A DNA stretch of 64,000 nt from Flavobacterium piscisymbiosum (GTDB lineage: Bacteria; Bacteroidota; Bacteroidia; Flavobacteriales; Flavobacteriaceae): assembly GCF_020905295.1 (NCBI RefSeq), contig NZ_JAJJMM010000001.1, positions 6,386,001 to 6,450,000 on the forward strand. The letters run 5' to 3'. The translations under genes and the position numbers were made by a program. The notes under the pieces are model-generated. The model saw only the letters and a list, made by a program, of their open reading frames with translations. It ran no database searches and had not been told where the DNA came from. Positions within the stretch are counted from its first letter, which is position 1. Each line of letters begins with the position of its first letter. Of the stretch, positions 51,610 to 59,575 are shown piece after piece.

Positions 51610-53859
51610 ATGATTGCCTTAAGCGCCGCTGCAGAAACTACACACCACTTACAACCCCTTATTAGCGACTTGGGATTAATCCTGATGACCGCCGGAATTG
51701 CCGTTTTGATATTTAAAAAAATGAAACAGCCTCTGGTTTTAGGATATTTAATTGCCGGATTTTTAGCGGGAAACCACTTTGATTTTTTCCCTTCTATAAC
51801 TGACATGAAAAGTGTAGAGGTTTGGGCTGAAATTGGGGTGATCTTTTTACTGTTTAGTCTGGGACTCGAATTTAGTTTTAAGAAGCTGATGAAAGTTGGA
51901 GGAACTTCTTCGATAACCGCCATCACTCAGATTTTATTTATGACGCTCATTGGTTATTGCGTTGGGCAATGGATGGGCTGGGGCAAGATGGATAGTATTT
52001 TTCTTGGTGCCACACTTTCGATTTCGTCAACAACCATTATTATTCGGGCATTTGATGAATTGGGTGTTAAAGGAAAAAAGTTTGCCGGGATTGTATTTGG
52101 TGCTTTAATTGTCGAGGATATTGTTGCTATTTTGATGTTGGTTTTATTATCGACAATTGCGGTTAGCGATCAGGTTTCGGGAGGCGAATTATTACAATCG
52201 GTTTTAAAATTAATTTTCTTTTTGATCATATGGTTTTTGGGCGGAATTTTTATTATCCCAACAATCCTAAAAAAAGCAAAACATTTGTTGACGGACGAAA
52301 TGCTGCTGATTATTTCACTGGCACTTTGTTTAATGATGGTGATGTTTGCTGCAAATGTGGGCTTCTCGCCTGCTCTTGGGGCTTTTATCATGGGTTCTAT
52401 TATTGCAGAAACTACTCAGGCAGAAAAAATCGAGCATTTGATTCAGCCTGTAAAAGATTTATTTGGAGCGGTTTTCTTTGTATCTGTCGGGATGTTAATC
52501 AATCCGGAAACATTGGTTACTTATATGCTGCCGGTTGCGCTTATCACGCTGCTGACTATTTTTGGTAAAGCATTTAGTTCTTCTATTGGGGCTTTGTTAT
52601 CAGGTCAGCCGCTTAAACAATCGGTGCAAACGGGTATGAGTTTGGCGCAAATTGGGGAATTTTCTTTTATTATCGCGACTCTTGGTATGACACTTAAGGT
52701 AACGAGTGATTTTTTATATCCTATAATTGTGGCCGTTTCTGCTATTACCACTTTTACAACTCCGTTTTTAATTAAATATTCTGATCCTTTTTCAGGATAT
52801 CTGGAACAGAAACTTCCTAAAAAATGGATTAAAAATATCAACAGATATAGTGTCAATGCACAAGCGATAAAATCTGTTAGTACGTGGCAAATTGTGCTTC
52901 GTGCCTCGATCACGCAAATCATTTTACACACTATAATTATTACGGCTATTATATTATTGTCGGCTAAATTTGTAGCGCCTTTAGTAGCTGATACCCGTTT
53001 TGGAAATACTTTGGCCGCATTGATTACATTGGTGATAATTGCTCCGTTTTTATGGGCACTTTCGTTGCGACGTGTAAAAGTTGCCGAAGTGGAAGAATTA
53101 TGGGAAGAACGAAAATATCGCGGCGCACTTTTGATGCTGATTTTAATTCGAATGAGCCTTGGATTATTTTTTGTTGGATTTTTATTGAATATTTTCTTCT
53201 CGCCTTTGGTTGCTTTTGTTGCCCTGATCATTGCCATTGGAGCGTATCAACTGTTTCCTAAGAAATTAAACGAGCAGTATCATAAAATTGAAACTCATTT
53301 TTTAAAGAATTTAAACGATCGCGAAAACAAAAAAATAGACCGAAGATATGCCAATTTAATGCCCTGGGATGGTCACATGTCTATTTTTGATATTGGTAAA
53401 GAATCTAATCTTGCGGGTAAAACTCTGGAAGAACTCCGCATTCGTGAAAACATGGGAATCAATATTGCTTTTATTCGTCGTGGTGAAATCACGATTCCTA
53501 TTCCAACTAAAAATGAACGTTTGTTTCCGGGCGACGAGATTTGTGTTATTGGTACTGATGAACAAATTTCAGAATTCACCAAATATTTACAGAATGAGGT
53601 TGAAGCCGCTAACAACTCACAGGAATCTGATATTGTGCTGCGCCAGTTAGAGATTTCGAATGACGATTTTATACAAAAAAGAATTGGTCAGTTTAGAGAA
53701 AAAACCGGCGGACTTGTTGTGGGAATTGAAAGAAATGGTAATCGAATTTTAAATCCGGAATCGCATTTGACTTTAGAAAGAAATGATATTATCTGGGTTG
53801 TTGGAGATAAAAAACGAATGAACGAACTGATGAAGAAAAGCATTCACGTAGAGTTATAA
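51610..53859 (+). CDS. CPA2-family cation:proton antiporter with two RCK_C (TrkA-C) domains
   Basis: The 749-residue protein has about 12-13 membrane helices (residues ~15-560) in the KefB/CPA2 style: FLLFSLGLEFSFKKLMKVGG, ISSTTIIIRAF, VFGALIVEDIVAILML and FSPALGAFIMGSIIAE. Two TrkA-C domains follow (~590-660: LAGKTLEELRIRENMGINIA; ~675-745: GLVVGIERNGNRILNPESHL). There is no full KTN/RCK_N NAD-binding domain. It exchanges K+ or Na+ for H+; RCK_C domains suggest gating by a nucleotide or ion. An R2 repeat forms its leader. Confidence 0.92.
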   Translation: MIALSAAAETTHHLQPLISDLGLILMTAGIAVLIFKKMKQPLVLGYLIAGFLAGNHFDFFPSITDMKSVEVWAEIGVIFLLFSLGLEFSFKKLMKVGGTSSITAITQILFMTLIGYCVGQWMGWGKMDSIFLGATLSISSTTIIIRAFDELGVKGKKFAGIVFGALIVEDIVAILMLVLLSTIAVSDQVSGGELLQSVLKLIFFLIIWFLGGIFIIPTILKKAKHLLTDEMLLIISLALCLMMVMFAANVGFSPALGAFIMGSIIAETTQAEKIEHLIQPVKDLFGAVFFVSVGMLINPETLVTYMLPVALITLLTIFGKAFSSSIGALLSGQPLKQSVQTGMSLAQIGEFSFIIATLGMTLKVTSDFLYPIIVAVSAITTFTTPFLIKYSDPFSGYLEQKLPKKWIKNINRYSVNAQAIKSVSTWQIVLRASITQIILHTIIITAIILLSAKFVAPLVADTRFGNTLAALITLVIIAPFLWALSLRRVKVAEVEELWEERKYRGALLMLILIRMSLGLFFVGFLLNIFFSPLVAFVALIIAIGAYQLFPKKLNEQYHKIETHFLKNLNDRENKKIDRRYANLMPWDGHMSIFDIGKESNLAGKTLEELRIRENMGINIAFIRRGEITIPIPTKNERLFPGDEICVIGTDEQISEFTKYLQNEVEAANNSQESDIVLRQLEISNDDFIQKRIGQFREKTGGLVVGIERNGNRILNPESHLTLERNDIIWVVGDKKRMNELMKKSIHVEL

Positions 53860-53860
53860 A

Positions 53861-53957
53861 CTAAAGGTTCTAAGGGGCTAAGATGCTAAGGTGCTGAGTT
53901 TTTTCTCAACAATCTTAGAATCTTAGCCCCTTAGTCTCTTAGCAACTTAAAACCTTA
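53861..53957. repeat. CTAAG-octamer hairpin 1 at convergent junction
   Basis: Left arm GTTCTAAG, GGGCTAAG, ATGCTAAG, GTGCTGAG; loop of T/A; right arm AATCTTAGAATCTTAGCCCC and TTAGTCTCTTAGCAAC. It starts 1 bp after the antiporter stop. Confidence 0.85.
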
Positions 53958-53970
53958 TTTATTAATATCT

Positions 53971-54053
53971 ATTAAATAAGATGCTAAGTTCCTAAAATTT
54001 GACAAAGCTTAAAACTTAGTATCTTAGTAACTTAGCATCTTAGAGACTTATTT
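53971..54053. repeat. CTAAG-octamer hairpin 2 at convergent junction
   Basis: AATAAGATGCTAAGTTCCTA and its complement-like AACTTAGCATCTTAGAGACT plus TATT flank a loop with TTGACAAAGC. The right edge overlaps the peroxiredoxin stop codon. Together with hairpin 1 it makes up almost all of this 188-bp spacer. Confidence 0.8.
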
Positions 54054-54686
54054 ATTCGGTTGCGGTGTTAGGCGCAAATAAGGTTTGATAGCTGTATGCC
54101 CTTTTGGGAATTTTGCCGGAATATCACTATCCGGAACAGCAGGCGTAATTACAACATCTTGTCCGTCTTTCCAGTTTGCCGGAGTGGCTACGCTATAATC
54201 TGCTGTAAGTTGCAAACTATCGATAACACGCAATAATTCATCAAAATTTCTTCCTGTTGAAGCTGGATAAGTCAAGGTTAACTTTATCTTTTTATCCGGA
54301 CCAATAACAAAAACAGAACGTACTGTAAATTTCTCGCTTGCATTTGGGTGCAGCATATCATATAGAGTTGCTATCTTTTTATCCTCGTCGGCAATGATCG
54401 GAAAATTAACGGTTGTATTTTGGGTTTCGTTAATGTCTTTAATCCACAATTTGTGAGACTCTAAACCATCAACGCTCAGCGCTATAACTTTTGTATTTCT
54501 CTTTTTAAATTCAGGAACATAATTGGCAACTGTCCCTAATTCAGTTGTACACACAGGGGTAAAATCTGCAGGATGCGAAAATAAAACACCCCATGAATCG
54601 CCTAACCATTCATGAAAATTAATTGGGCCTTCGGTTGTTTCTGCATGAAAATCTGGAGCAATATCTCCTAATCTTAATGTTGACAT
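54048..54686 (-). CDS. 1-Cys peroxiredoxin (Prx6 type)
   Basis: The 212-residue protein has the peroxidatic motif SHPADFTPVCTTELG with Cys46, the only cysteine in the protein, so a resolving Cys must come from elsewhere (1-Cys mechanism). SVDGLESHKLWIKDI, IADEDKKIATLYDM and the C-terminal arm (SVATPANWKDGQDVVITPAV) complete the Prx6 shape. It reduces H2O2 and organic peroxides in the cytosol. Monocistronic; shares a repeat-filled spacer with the convergent antiporter. Confidence 0.95.
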   Translation of the reverse strand: MSTLRLGDIAPDFHAETTEGPINFHEWLGDSWGVLFSHPADFTPVCTTELGTVANYVPEFKKRNTKVIALSVDGLESHKLWIKDINETQNTTVNFPIIADEDKKIATLYDMLHPNASEKFTVRSVFVIGPDKKIKLTLTYPASTGRNFDELLRVIDSLQLTADYSVATPANWKDGQDVVITPAVPDSDIPAKFPKGHTAIKPYLRLTPQPNK

Positions 54687-54797
54687 AATTATATTTTTTT
54701 AGTTCATCTAAAATTAGTCAAAAAAGGCATAAGGAAAACACGAATTTTTTAAAAAAAAGTTAAAATTCTATTTTTCCTATCTAGTTAATATTTATAA

Positions 54798-55709
54798 CTA
54801 AATAAAACTTACCACAAAGTACCAAATAGCAAGGGTTACAAAGGAAATTGGAATTCCGAAACCAATCATCATACTGCTTAATTTTGGTTTTAAACCATAG
54901 GTCGAAGCTAAAATTGCACCTGTAATCATGGGTGCCATCGCCATTTCCATAATGGTTATTTTTATGGCTTCAGAATGTTGGTTGAAAACAAAAACATACA
55001 GAACCAAGATGATAGATGGAGTCACAATAAGCCTAAAGAAAAGTCCAAGTCTAAGAAATCGCCAATGCTGGCTTTTTCGATCAAAAGTAAGTTGCAATCC
55101 TACCGAAAGTAAAGCAAGAGGAGTTACCAAACTTCCTATTTTTAATAAAACAGTCTGAAGATTTAAATCTAAATCATATTGAAATACATTCATTAAACAA
55201 GCCACCACAAAAGTAATAAAGGGCGGAAAAAAGATGATTTTTTTGAAAATACTAAAAGCATCCGGACTTCCTTTTGAATAAAAAGCGGCTACAAAAACAC
55301 CTAAAGTTGAAACCACTACAAAAGTTCCCGGCTGATCGACAAGAATAGCAGTTTCTAAACCTTTTTTGCCAAATAAAGCTTCAATAATAGGATAGCCAAG
55401 AAAAGAGGAATTGCTTAATCCTGCCGTCAGAATCAAACAGCCAATGAGTTTATTAGACCAGCCTTTTCTTTTTCCTAAAAAATGAAAAAACACAAAAGCC
55501 AGTAGAAAACTAATCCAGCCTGAGGCTATTGGGAATAACAATTCATTACTCCATTTTATTTTAGGAATATGATATAAGGTAATTGCCGGTAAACAGATAT
55601 AAATTACAATTTTATTTAAAACCTTATAAATATGGGTTGGAAATTGCTTTATATGCTGCAAGACCAAACCCAGGGCTAGAAAGAAAAATATAAGGATAAA
55701 ATTGTTCAT
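54798..55709 (-). CDS. AEC-family (auxin efflux carrier) permease
   Basis: A 303-residue protein with ten membrane helices in two sets of five. NFILIFFFLALGLVLQHIKQ starts it, and GLSNSSFLGYPIIEALFGKK in helix 4 and MAPMITGAILASTYGLKP in helix 9 are the discontinuous-helix motifs of AEC transporters. Bacterial members move malate, malonate or related organic acids; substrate unknown. Single gene. Confidence 0.9.
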   Translation of the reverse strand: MNNFILIFFFLALGLVLQHIKQFPTHIYKVLNKIVIYICLPAITLYHIPKIKWSNELLFPIASGWISFLLAFVFFHFLGKRKGWSNKLIGCLILTAGLSNSSFLGYPIIEALFGKKGLETAILVDQPGTFVVVSTLGVFVAAFYSKGSPDAFSIFKKIIFFPPFITFVVACLMNVFQYDLDLNLQTVLLKIGSLVTPLALLSVGLQLTFDRKSQHWRFLRLGLFFRLIVTPSIILVLYVFVFNQHSEAIKITIMEMAMAPMITGAILASTYGLKPKLSSMMIGFGIPISFVTLAIWYFVVSFI

Positions 55710-55753
55710 GGCGCAAAAGTATCAAAAATAAGAATTTAAGGATCTAAAATGTT

Positions 55754-56836
55754 TTAACTACCATAATCCTTTTTCAATTTTCTCATTAATAATCGCACTC
55801 CGTTTACTGTAGATTCATTAAAAGAATTGGTAAAAATAATATAACCTATAAAGTTTCTTCTATCAATGGCAGCAATTGTATAATACGTTCCAGCGGTTCC
55901 GGAATGTGTTGAAAAATCTTTATTATCCTCATAACTGTTAAACCATCCTAAAGAATATCCTTCAATTCCTTTATAAATAAAATGATAAGTACTTGCTTTT
56001 AAATAATTATCGTGCCCCTGAAGCCCTCTAATATTAAGCTGAATAAATTTAATATAATCGGTAAGTTTGATATTAATATCACCTGCAGGTTCTGTGTAAT
56101 CTAAATGATAATCTGTATTTGAAGGAACTGGAATTAATTTATTGTTTTCGAATAAATGTCCCCAGGTATCTTTCGCAATTTGATTTTCTGGCCAAGAGAG
56201 CTTCACATCTAGTTTTAAATCTTTATTAAATACCTGATCTATTAATTGCTCCCAACTTTTTCCGGTTACTTTTTCGAGCATCATAGTCGCTAAAGTATAA
56301 CCTGCATTAGAATAGATATATTTATGTTCCGAATCAATTTTGGCCGGATCCAAGGTTAATACAAATTTGCCAAACTGATTTCTCTTTTCCTGATGCGTTC
56401 CTTTAAAATCAGGAACTGCAGGATCATTTTCTCCCTGAAAAGACTGAATTCTGGCTTGATGAGATACTAGTTCTTCAAGCGTTATATTGTAATAGTCGGT
56501 TTTTGAGGTTTTCTTTAAATCCGGAAAAAGATCAAAGAATTTAGTACTCCACTTTAGCTTACCTTTTTCAACATATTTGGCAATTACAAAAGCTGTCATC
56601 GCCTTGGTATTTGAACCAATATGAAATCGATCATTTAAAGTCGCAGCGTCTTTTAAATCAACCGAATGTACCCCTAATGCATTTGTTTCTAAAATTTTAT
56701 CGCCAGAAACTACAGCATAGCTCAGTTCCGGAATAGCGTTCGATACCCTAATTGAATCTGCATATTGCTCATGATTTTGTGCAAACATGCAAGCAGACAA
56801 TGTATAGAAAAAAATAAATATGATTTTAAATTTCAT
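55754..56836 (-). CDS. Serine hydrolase, class C beta-lactamase/DD-peptidase family, exported
   Basis: A signal peptide (FFYTLSACMFAQ) precedes the AmpC-like fold in 360 residues. The SxxK is FHIGSNTKAM (Ser75, Lys78), the YxN is YIYSNAGYTLATMML and the third motif is HSGTAGT near the C-terminus. In this family (EstB/DAP/ClbP-like) the same triad is used for beta-lactams, D-amino peptides or esters, and a beta-lactamase activity should not be assumed. HSG in place of KTG is common in non-lactamase members. Periplasmic; single gene divergent from an Rrf2 gene. Confidence 0.9.
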   Translation of the reverse strand: MKFKIIFIFFYTLSACMFAQNHEQYADSIRVSNAIPELSYAVVSGDKILETNALGVHSVDLKDAATLNDRFHIGSNTKAMTAFVIAKYVEKGKLKWSTKFFDLFPDLKKTSKTDYYNITLEELVSHQARIQSFQGENDPAVPDFKGTHQEKRNQFGKFVLTLDPAKIDSEHKYIYSNAGYTLATMMLEKVTGKSWEQLIDQVFNKDLKLDVKLSWPENQIAKDTWGHLFENNKLIPVPSNTDYHLDYTEPAGDINIKLTDYIKFIQLNIRGLQGHDNYLKASTYHFIYKGIEGYSLGWFNSYEDNKDFSTHSGTAGTYYTIAAIDRRNFIGYIIFTNSFNESTVNGVRLLMRKLKKDYGS

Positions 56837-56970
56837 CTAAATAAATTGAAAGTGTTACTAATCAAATACAAATCTAATATTTATAAAAAAGCAGTGTGTT
56901 TAGAAATCATTTTATTTTAAGACACTGCCACTGTTTTATAGAAAAATTAATTTTTCGTTAAAATCTTTTT

Positions 56971-56997
56971 TTGTTACCGTAAACCTAACTACATTTG
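56971..56997 (+). promoter_or_regulatory. Promoter of the Rrf2 gene
   Basis: TTG at 56971-56973 and TACATTTG at 56990-56997 with a 16-bp spacer; the ATG follows 19 bp later. The imperfect dyad GTAATATATTTTATTAC (56997-57013) between box and ATG could be an operator for Rrf2 itself. Confidence 0.5.
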
Positions 56998-57016
56998 TAA
57001 TATATTTTATTACAGT

Positions 57017-57424
57017 ATGATTTCAGGTAAATTTGCCATAACGATTCACATTCTTACTTTGCTCACAAAATTCCCAAATGATTATTTGTCATCTGAGTAT
57101 ATTGCAGGAAGCATAAATTTGAACCCTGTTTTGGTTCGAAAGGAAATTGCGAATCTAAAAGCCAATCATATTGTAGAAAGTAAAGAAGGAAAAAATGGCG
57201 GTACAAAACTATCTGTTGATCCTTCGAAAATCACATTAAAAGAAATTTTTGAAATGACTTTTGAATCCATTGGTTTAGGTTATGCAAAAAATCAGCCCAA
57301 TCCGGATTGTCCGGTTGGTAAAAAAATCAATCAAAATTTAAGTGCTTTATATGCTGATATGAATCAAAAAGTGAGTTTACAATTAGAAGGAATCTCTCTG
57401 GAAGATTTTTCTAATCAATTCTAA
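57017..57424 (+). CDS. Rrf2-family transcriptional regulator
   Basis: 135 residues with an N-terminal winged helix (KFAITIHILTLLTKFPNDYL, SSEYIAGSINLNPVLVRKEI, KEGKNGGTKLSVDP) and a C-terminal dimer helix. The three-Cys [Fe-S] motif of IscR is absent: only one Cys (PNPDCPVGKK) is present, as in YwnA/YwgB-type members that sense reactive species by a thiol. The NmrA-like gene 57 bp downstream is the likely target, and the A+T-rich dyad before the start suggests autoregulation. Confidence 0.9.
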   Translation: MISGKFAITIHILTLLTKFPNDYLSSEYIAGSINLNPVLVRKEIANLKANHIVESKEGKNGGTKLSVDPSKITLKEIFEMTFESIGLGYAKNQPNPDCPVGKKINQNLSALYADMNQKVSLQLEGISLEDFSNQF

Positions 57425-57481
57425 AAGTATTTTTTTACCTTAAACTGTAACATTTTTTATTACTAATAAAATTTATATATT

Positions 57482-58123
57482 ATGAAAATCGCAATTATTG
57501 GAGCTACAGGATTTGTAGGCTCAGCCATTTTAAACGAATTAGCAAGCAGAAATCAAGACATTACTGCCATTGCAAGAACCCCAAAAGACACATCAGATGC
57601 AACCTGGAAAAGTGCAGATATTTTTAACGTTGATGCGTTGGCAGAAATCTTAAAAGGACACGATGCAGTTATCAACGCTTATAATCCGGGATGGACGAAT
57701 CCTAATATTTACGATGATTTTATTGCCGGATCTAAAGCAATTCAGGAAGCGGTAAAAAAATCGGATGTGAAACGTTTTATCACGATTGGTGGCGGCGGAA
57801 GTTTGTTTGTTGCCCCAGGTTTACAAGCAGTAGACACTCCTGATTTTCCTAAAGAATATTACGCTGGAGCAACTGCAGCAAGAGATTATTTAAATATTTT
57901 GAAAGAAGAAAAAGAATTGGATTGGGCATTTTTCAGCCCTGCTTTCGAAATGCATCAGGGAATTACAACCGGAAGAACCGGAAAATACCGTTTAGGTCTG
58001 GACAATCCTGTTTTTAACGAAGAACAAAGAAGTATTCTTTCTGTAGAAGATTTAGCAGTTGTTATTGCAGATGAAGCTGAAAATGCAAAACATCATCAGG
58101 TTCGTTTTACTGCGGCTTATTAA
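57482..58123 (+). CDS. NAD(P)-binding NmrA/SDR-a5-like oxidoreductase
   Basis: The 213-residue atypical SDR reads MKIAIIGATGFVGSAILNEL, HDAVINAYNPGW and FITIGGGGSLFVAPG, with the conserved Rossmann GATGFVG loop. It lacks a canonical YxxxK in the expected place (YYAGATAARDYL is nearest), so it may be a quinone reductase-like or nucleotide-sensing protein. It follows the Rrf2 regulator and is likely induced with it under thiol or electrophile stress. A terminator is at 58325-58365. Confidence 0.88.
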   Translation: MKIAIIGATGFVGSAILNELASRNQDITAIARTPKDTSDATWKSADIFNVDALAEILKGHDAVINAYNPGWTNPNIYDDFIAGSKAIQEAVKKSDVKRFITIGGGGSLFVAPGLQAVDTPDFPKEYYAGATAARDYLNILKEEKELDWAFFSPAFEMHQGITTGRTGKYRLGLDNPVFNEEQRSILSVEDLAVVIADEAENAKHHQVRFTAAY

Positions 58124-58130
58124 ACACAAT

Positions 58131-58314
58131 TTTCACGAATTTTCACGAATTATATAGTAAACACCACACTATAAGTATGGTATATCATCCCGAGTAGCTC
58201 GATAAAGATTAGAGATTTTGATTGTGTACCGAAGCTTCGGGATTGGGGAGATCCTTTCTCCGTCAGGATGACAAAAATGCGATAAAAAATTAGTGTTAAT
58301 TAGTGAAATTCGTG
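58131..58314. repeat. Nested repeat: one palindrome inserted in another
   Basis: Outer arms TTTCACGAATTTTCACGAAT (58131-58150) and TTAGTGAAATTCGTG (58300-58314) belong to the CACGAATT family. Inside, from about 58187 to 58275, ATCATCCCGAGTAGCTCGAT ... CTTTCTCCGTCAGGATGACA is a second inverted element of the CATCCTGA type. The second appears to have entered the first. Confidence 0.6.
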
Positions 58315-58324
58315 TTCTATTCAC

Positions 58325-58365
58325 AAAACAGTTTCAAAGAAAATCCTTTTTTGAAACTGTTTTTG
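58325..58365 (+). terminator. Terminator between the NmrA-like gene and meaB
   Basis: AAACAGTTTCAAA and TTTGAAACTGTTT form a 13-bp stem with a 14-nt loop, followed by T-rich sequence. Confidence 0.8.
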
Positions 58366-58399
58366 TTTTCTGTACTTTTACAGTACCAAAAAACATACT

Positions 58400-59494
58400 T
58401 TGTCAAGTTCAAAAAAACAATCCAGCAGCTTACAAGAAAAAGCCGGAATTTCACCTCCTGAAATCACGAATGTTGCTGCTATTCATCAAATTAAAAAAAA
58501 CAGAAGACAACAACCCTCTTCTACTGAATTGATTGATGGAATTTTAAACAAAAATATTACCTCACTTAGCCGCGCTATAACTTTGGTCGAAAGCACCAAT
58601 CCTGAACATGCTGCAAAAGCAAACGAAGTTATTAATGGTTGTTTACCTTATGCCAACAAATCGATCCGAATAGGTATTACTGGAGTTCCCGGTGTTGGAA
58701 AAAGTACTTTTATTGAAGCTTTTGGAAGTTATTTGACTCAATTAGGCAAAAAAGTAGCTGTGTTAGCAGTTGATCCCAGCAGTTCGCTTTCGCACGGAAG
58801 TATTTTGGGAGATAAAACTCGTATGGAAGAGCTTGTAAAAGATGAAAATGCTTTTATCAGACCAAGTGCTTCGGGAGATACTTTGGGCGGAGTTGCCCGA
58901 AAAACAAGAGAATCGATTATTTTATGCGAAGCCGCAGGTTTTGACACTATTATTATTGAAACAGTAGGTGTCGGGCAAAGCGAAACCGCCGTACACAGTA
59001 TGGTAGATTTCTTTTTACTTTTAAAGATTTCCGGTGCCGGCGATGAACTTCAGGGTATCAAACGCGGTATCATGGAAATGGCCGATGCCATCGTCATCAA
59101 CAAAGCTGATGGTGATAACATTAAAAAAGCGAATCAGGCGAAACTGGAATTCAACAGGGCTTTGCATTTATTTCCTCCAAAAAAATCAAACTGGCAACCA
59201 AAAGTTACAACGTGCAGCGCCATTACAAAAGATGGTATTTCAGAAATTTGGGATACGATTTCGAGTTATTTTGAACAAACAAATGAATCGGGCTTCTTTC
59301 CTGAAAAACGTAAAGAACAAAATCATTTTTGGATGATGGAAACCATAAATGAACAACTCAAACTGAACTTCTATAATCAGCCTGAAATCATTTCACAACT
59401 AGAACAAAACAAAAAAGCAGTGCAAAATGATGAAATATCACCTTTTGCAGCTGCTCAGAGTTTACTTAAATTATATTTTAAAGATACTAAGTGA
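58400..59494 (+). CDS. meaB: MeaB/ArgK-type GTPase, methylmalonyl-CoA mutase chaperone
   Basis: 364 residues from a TTG start (MSSSKKQSSSLQEKAGISPP). GTPase motifs are GITGVPGVGKSTFIEAFG, DPSSSLSHGSILGDKTRME, ETVGVGQSE and NKADGDN. MeaB protects adenosylcobalamin-dependent mutases and gates cofactor loading in the cytosol. Mutase genes are not in the window; the adenosyltransferase at 31334 serves the same pathway. The last codons, ACT-AAG-TGA, belong to the CTAAG repeat, so the repeat defines the C-terminus. Confidence 0.93.
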   Translation: MSSSKKQSSSLQEKAGISPPEITNVAAIHQIKKNRRQQPSSTELIDGILNKNITSLSRAITLVESTNPEHAAKANEVINGCLPYANKSIRIGITGVPGVGKSTFIEAFGSYLTQLGKKVAVLAVDPSSSLSHGSILGDKTRMEELVKDENAFIRPSASGDTLGGVARKTRESIILCEAAGFDTIIIETVGVGQSETAVHSMVDFFLLLKISGAGDELQGIKRGIMEMADAIVINKADGDNIKKANQAKLEFNRALHLFPPKKSNWQPKVTTCSAITKDGISEIWDTISSYFEQTNESGFFPEKRKEQNHFWMMETINEQLKLNFYNQPEIISQLEQNKKAVQNDEISPFAAAQSLLKLYFKDTK

Positions 59495-59575
59495 CTAAGG
59501 CTCTAAGTTGCTAAGATTTCTTCTTTAAAGTAAATAACTTAGAACCTTAGTAACTTAGCTACTTAGAACCTTTTC
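59485..59575. repeat. CTAAG-octamer hairpin covering both stops of convergent genes
   Basis: Left arm ATACTAAG, TGACTAAG, GCTCTAAG, TTGCTAAG; loop TTTCTTCTTTAAAGTAAAT; right arm AACTTAGAACCTTAG and TAACTTAGCTACTTAG. The meaB stop (AAGTGA) is in the left arm and the LTA-synthase-family stop (AAGTAG) is in the right arm. Confidence 0.87.

Noticed and set aside
53861..54053. Regular short repeats suggestive of a CRISPR array
   Set aside because: The units are 8 nt with no unique spacers and form facing hairpin arms; no cas gene is in the window.
55754..56836. Beta-lactamase as an antibiotic-resistance gene
   Set aside because: SxxK and YxN are present, but the third motif is HSG rather than KTG and the family is mostly peptidases and esterases; resistance is not supported.
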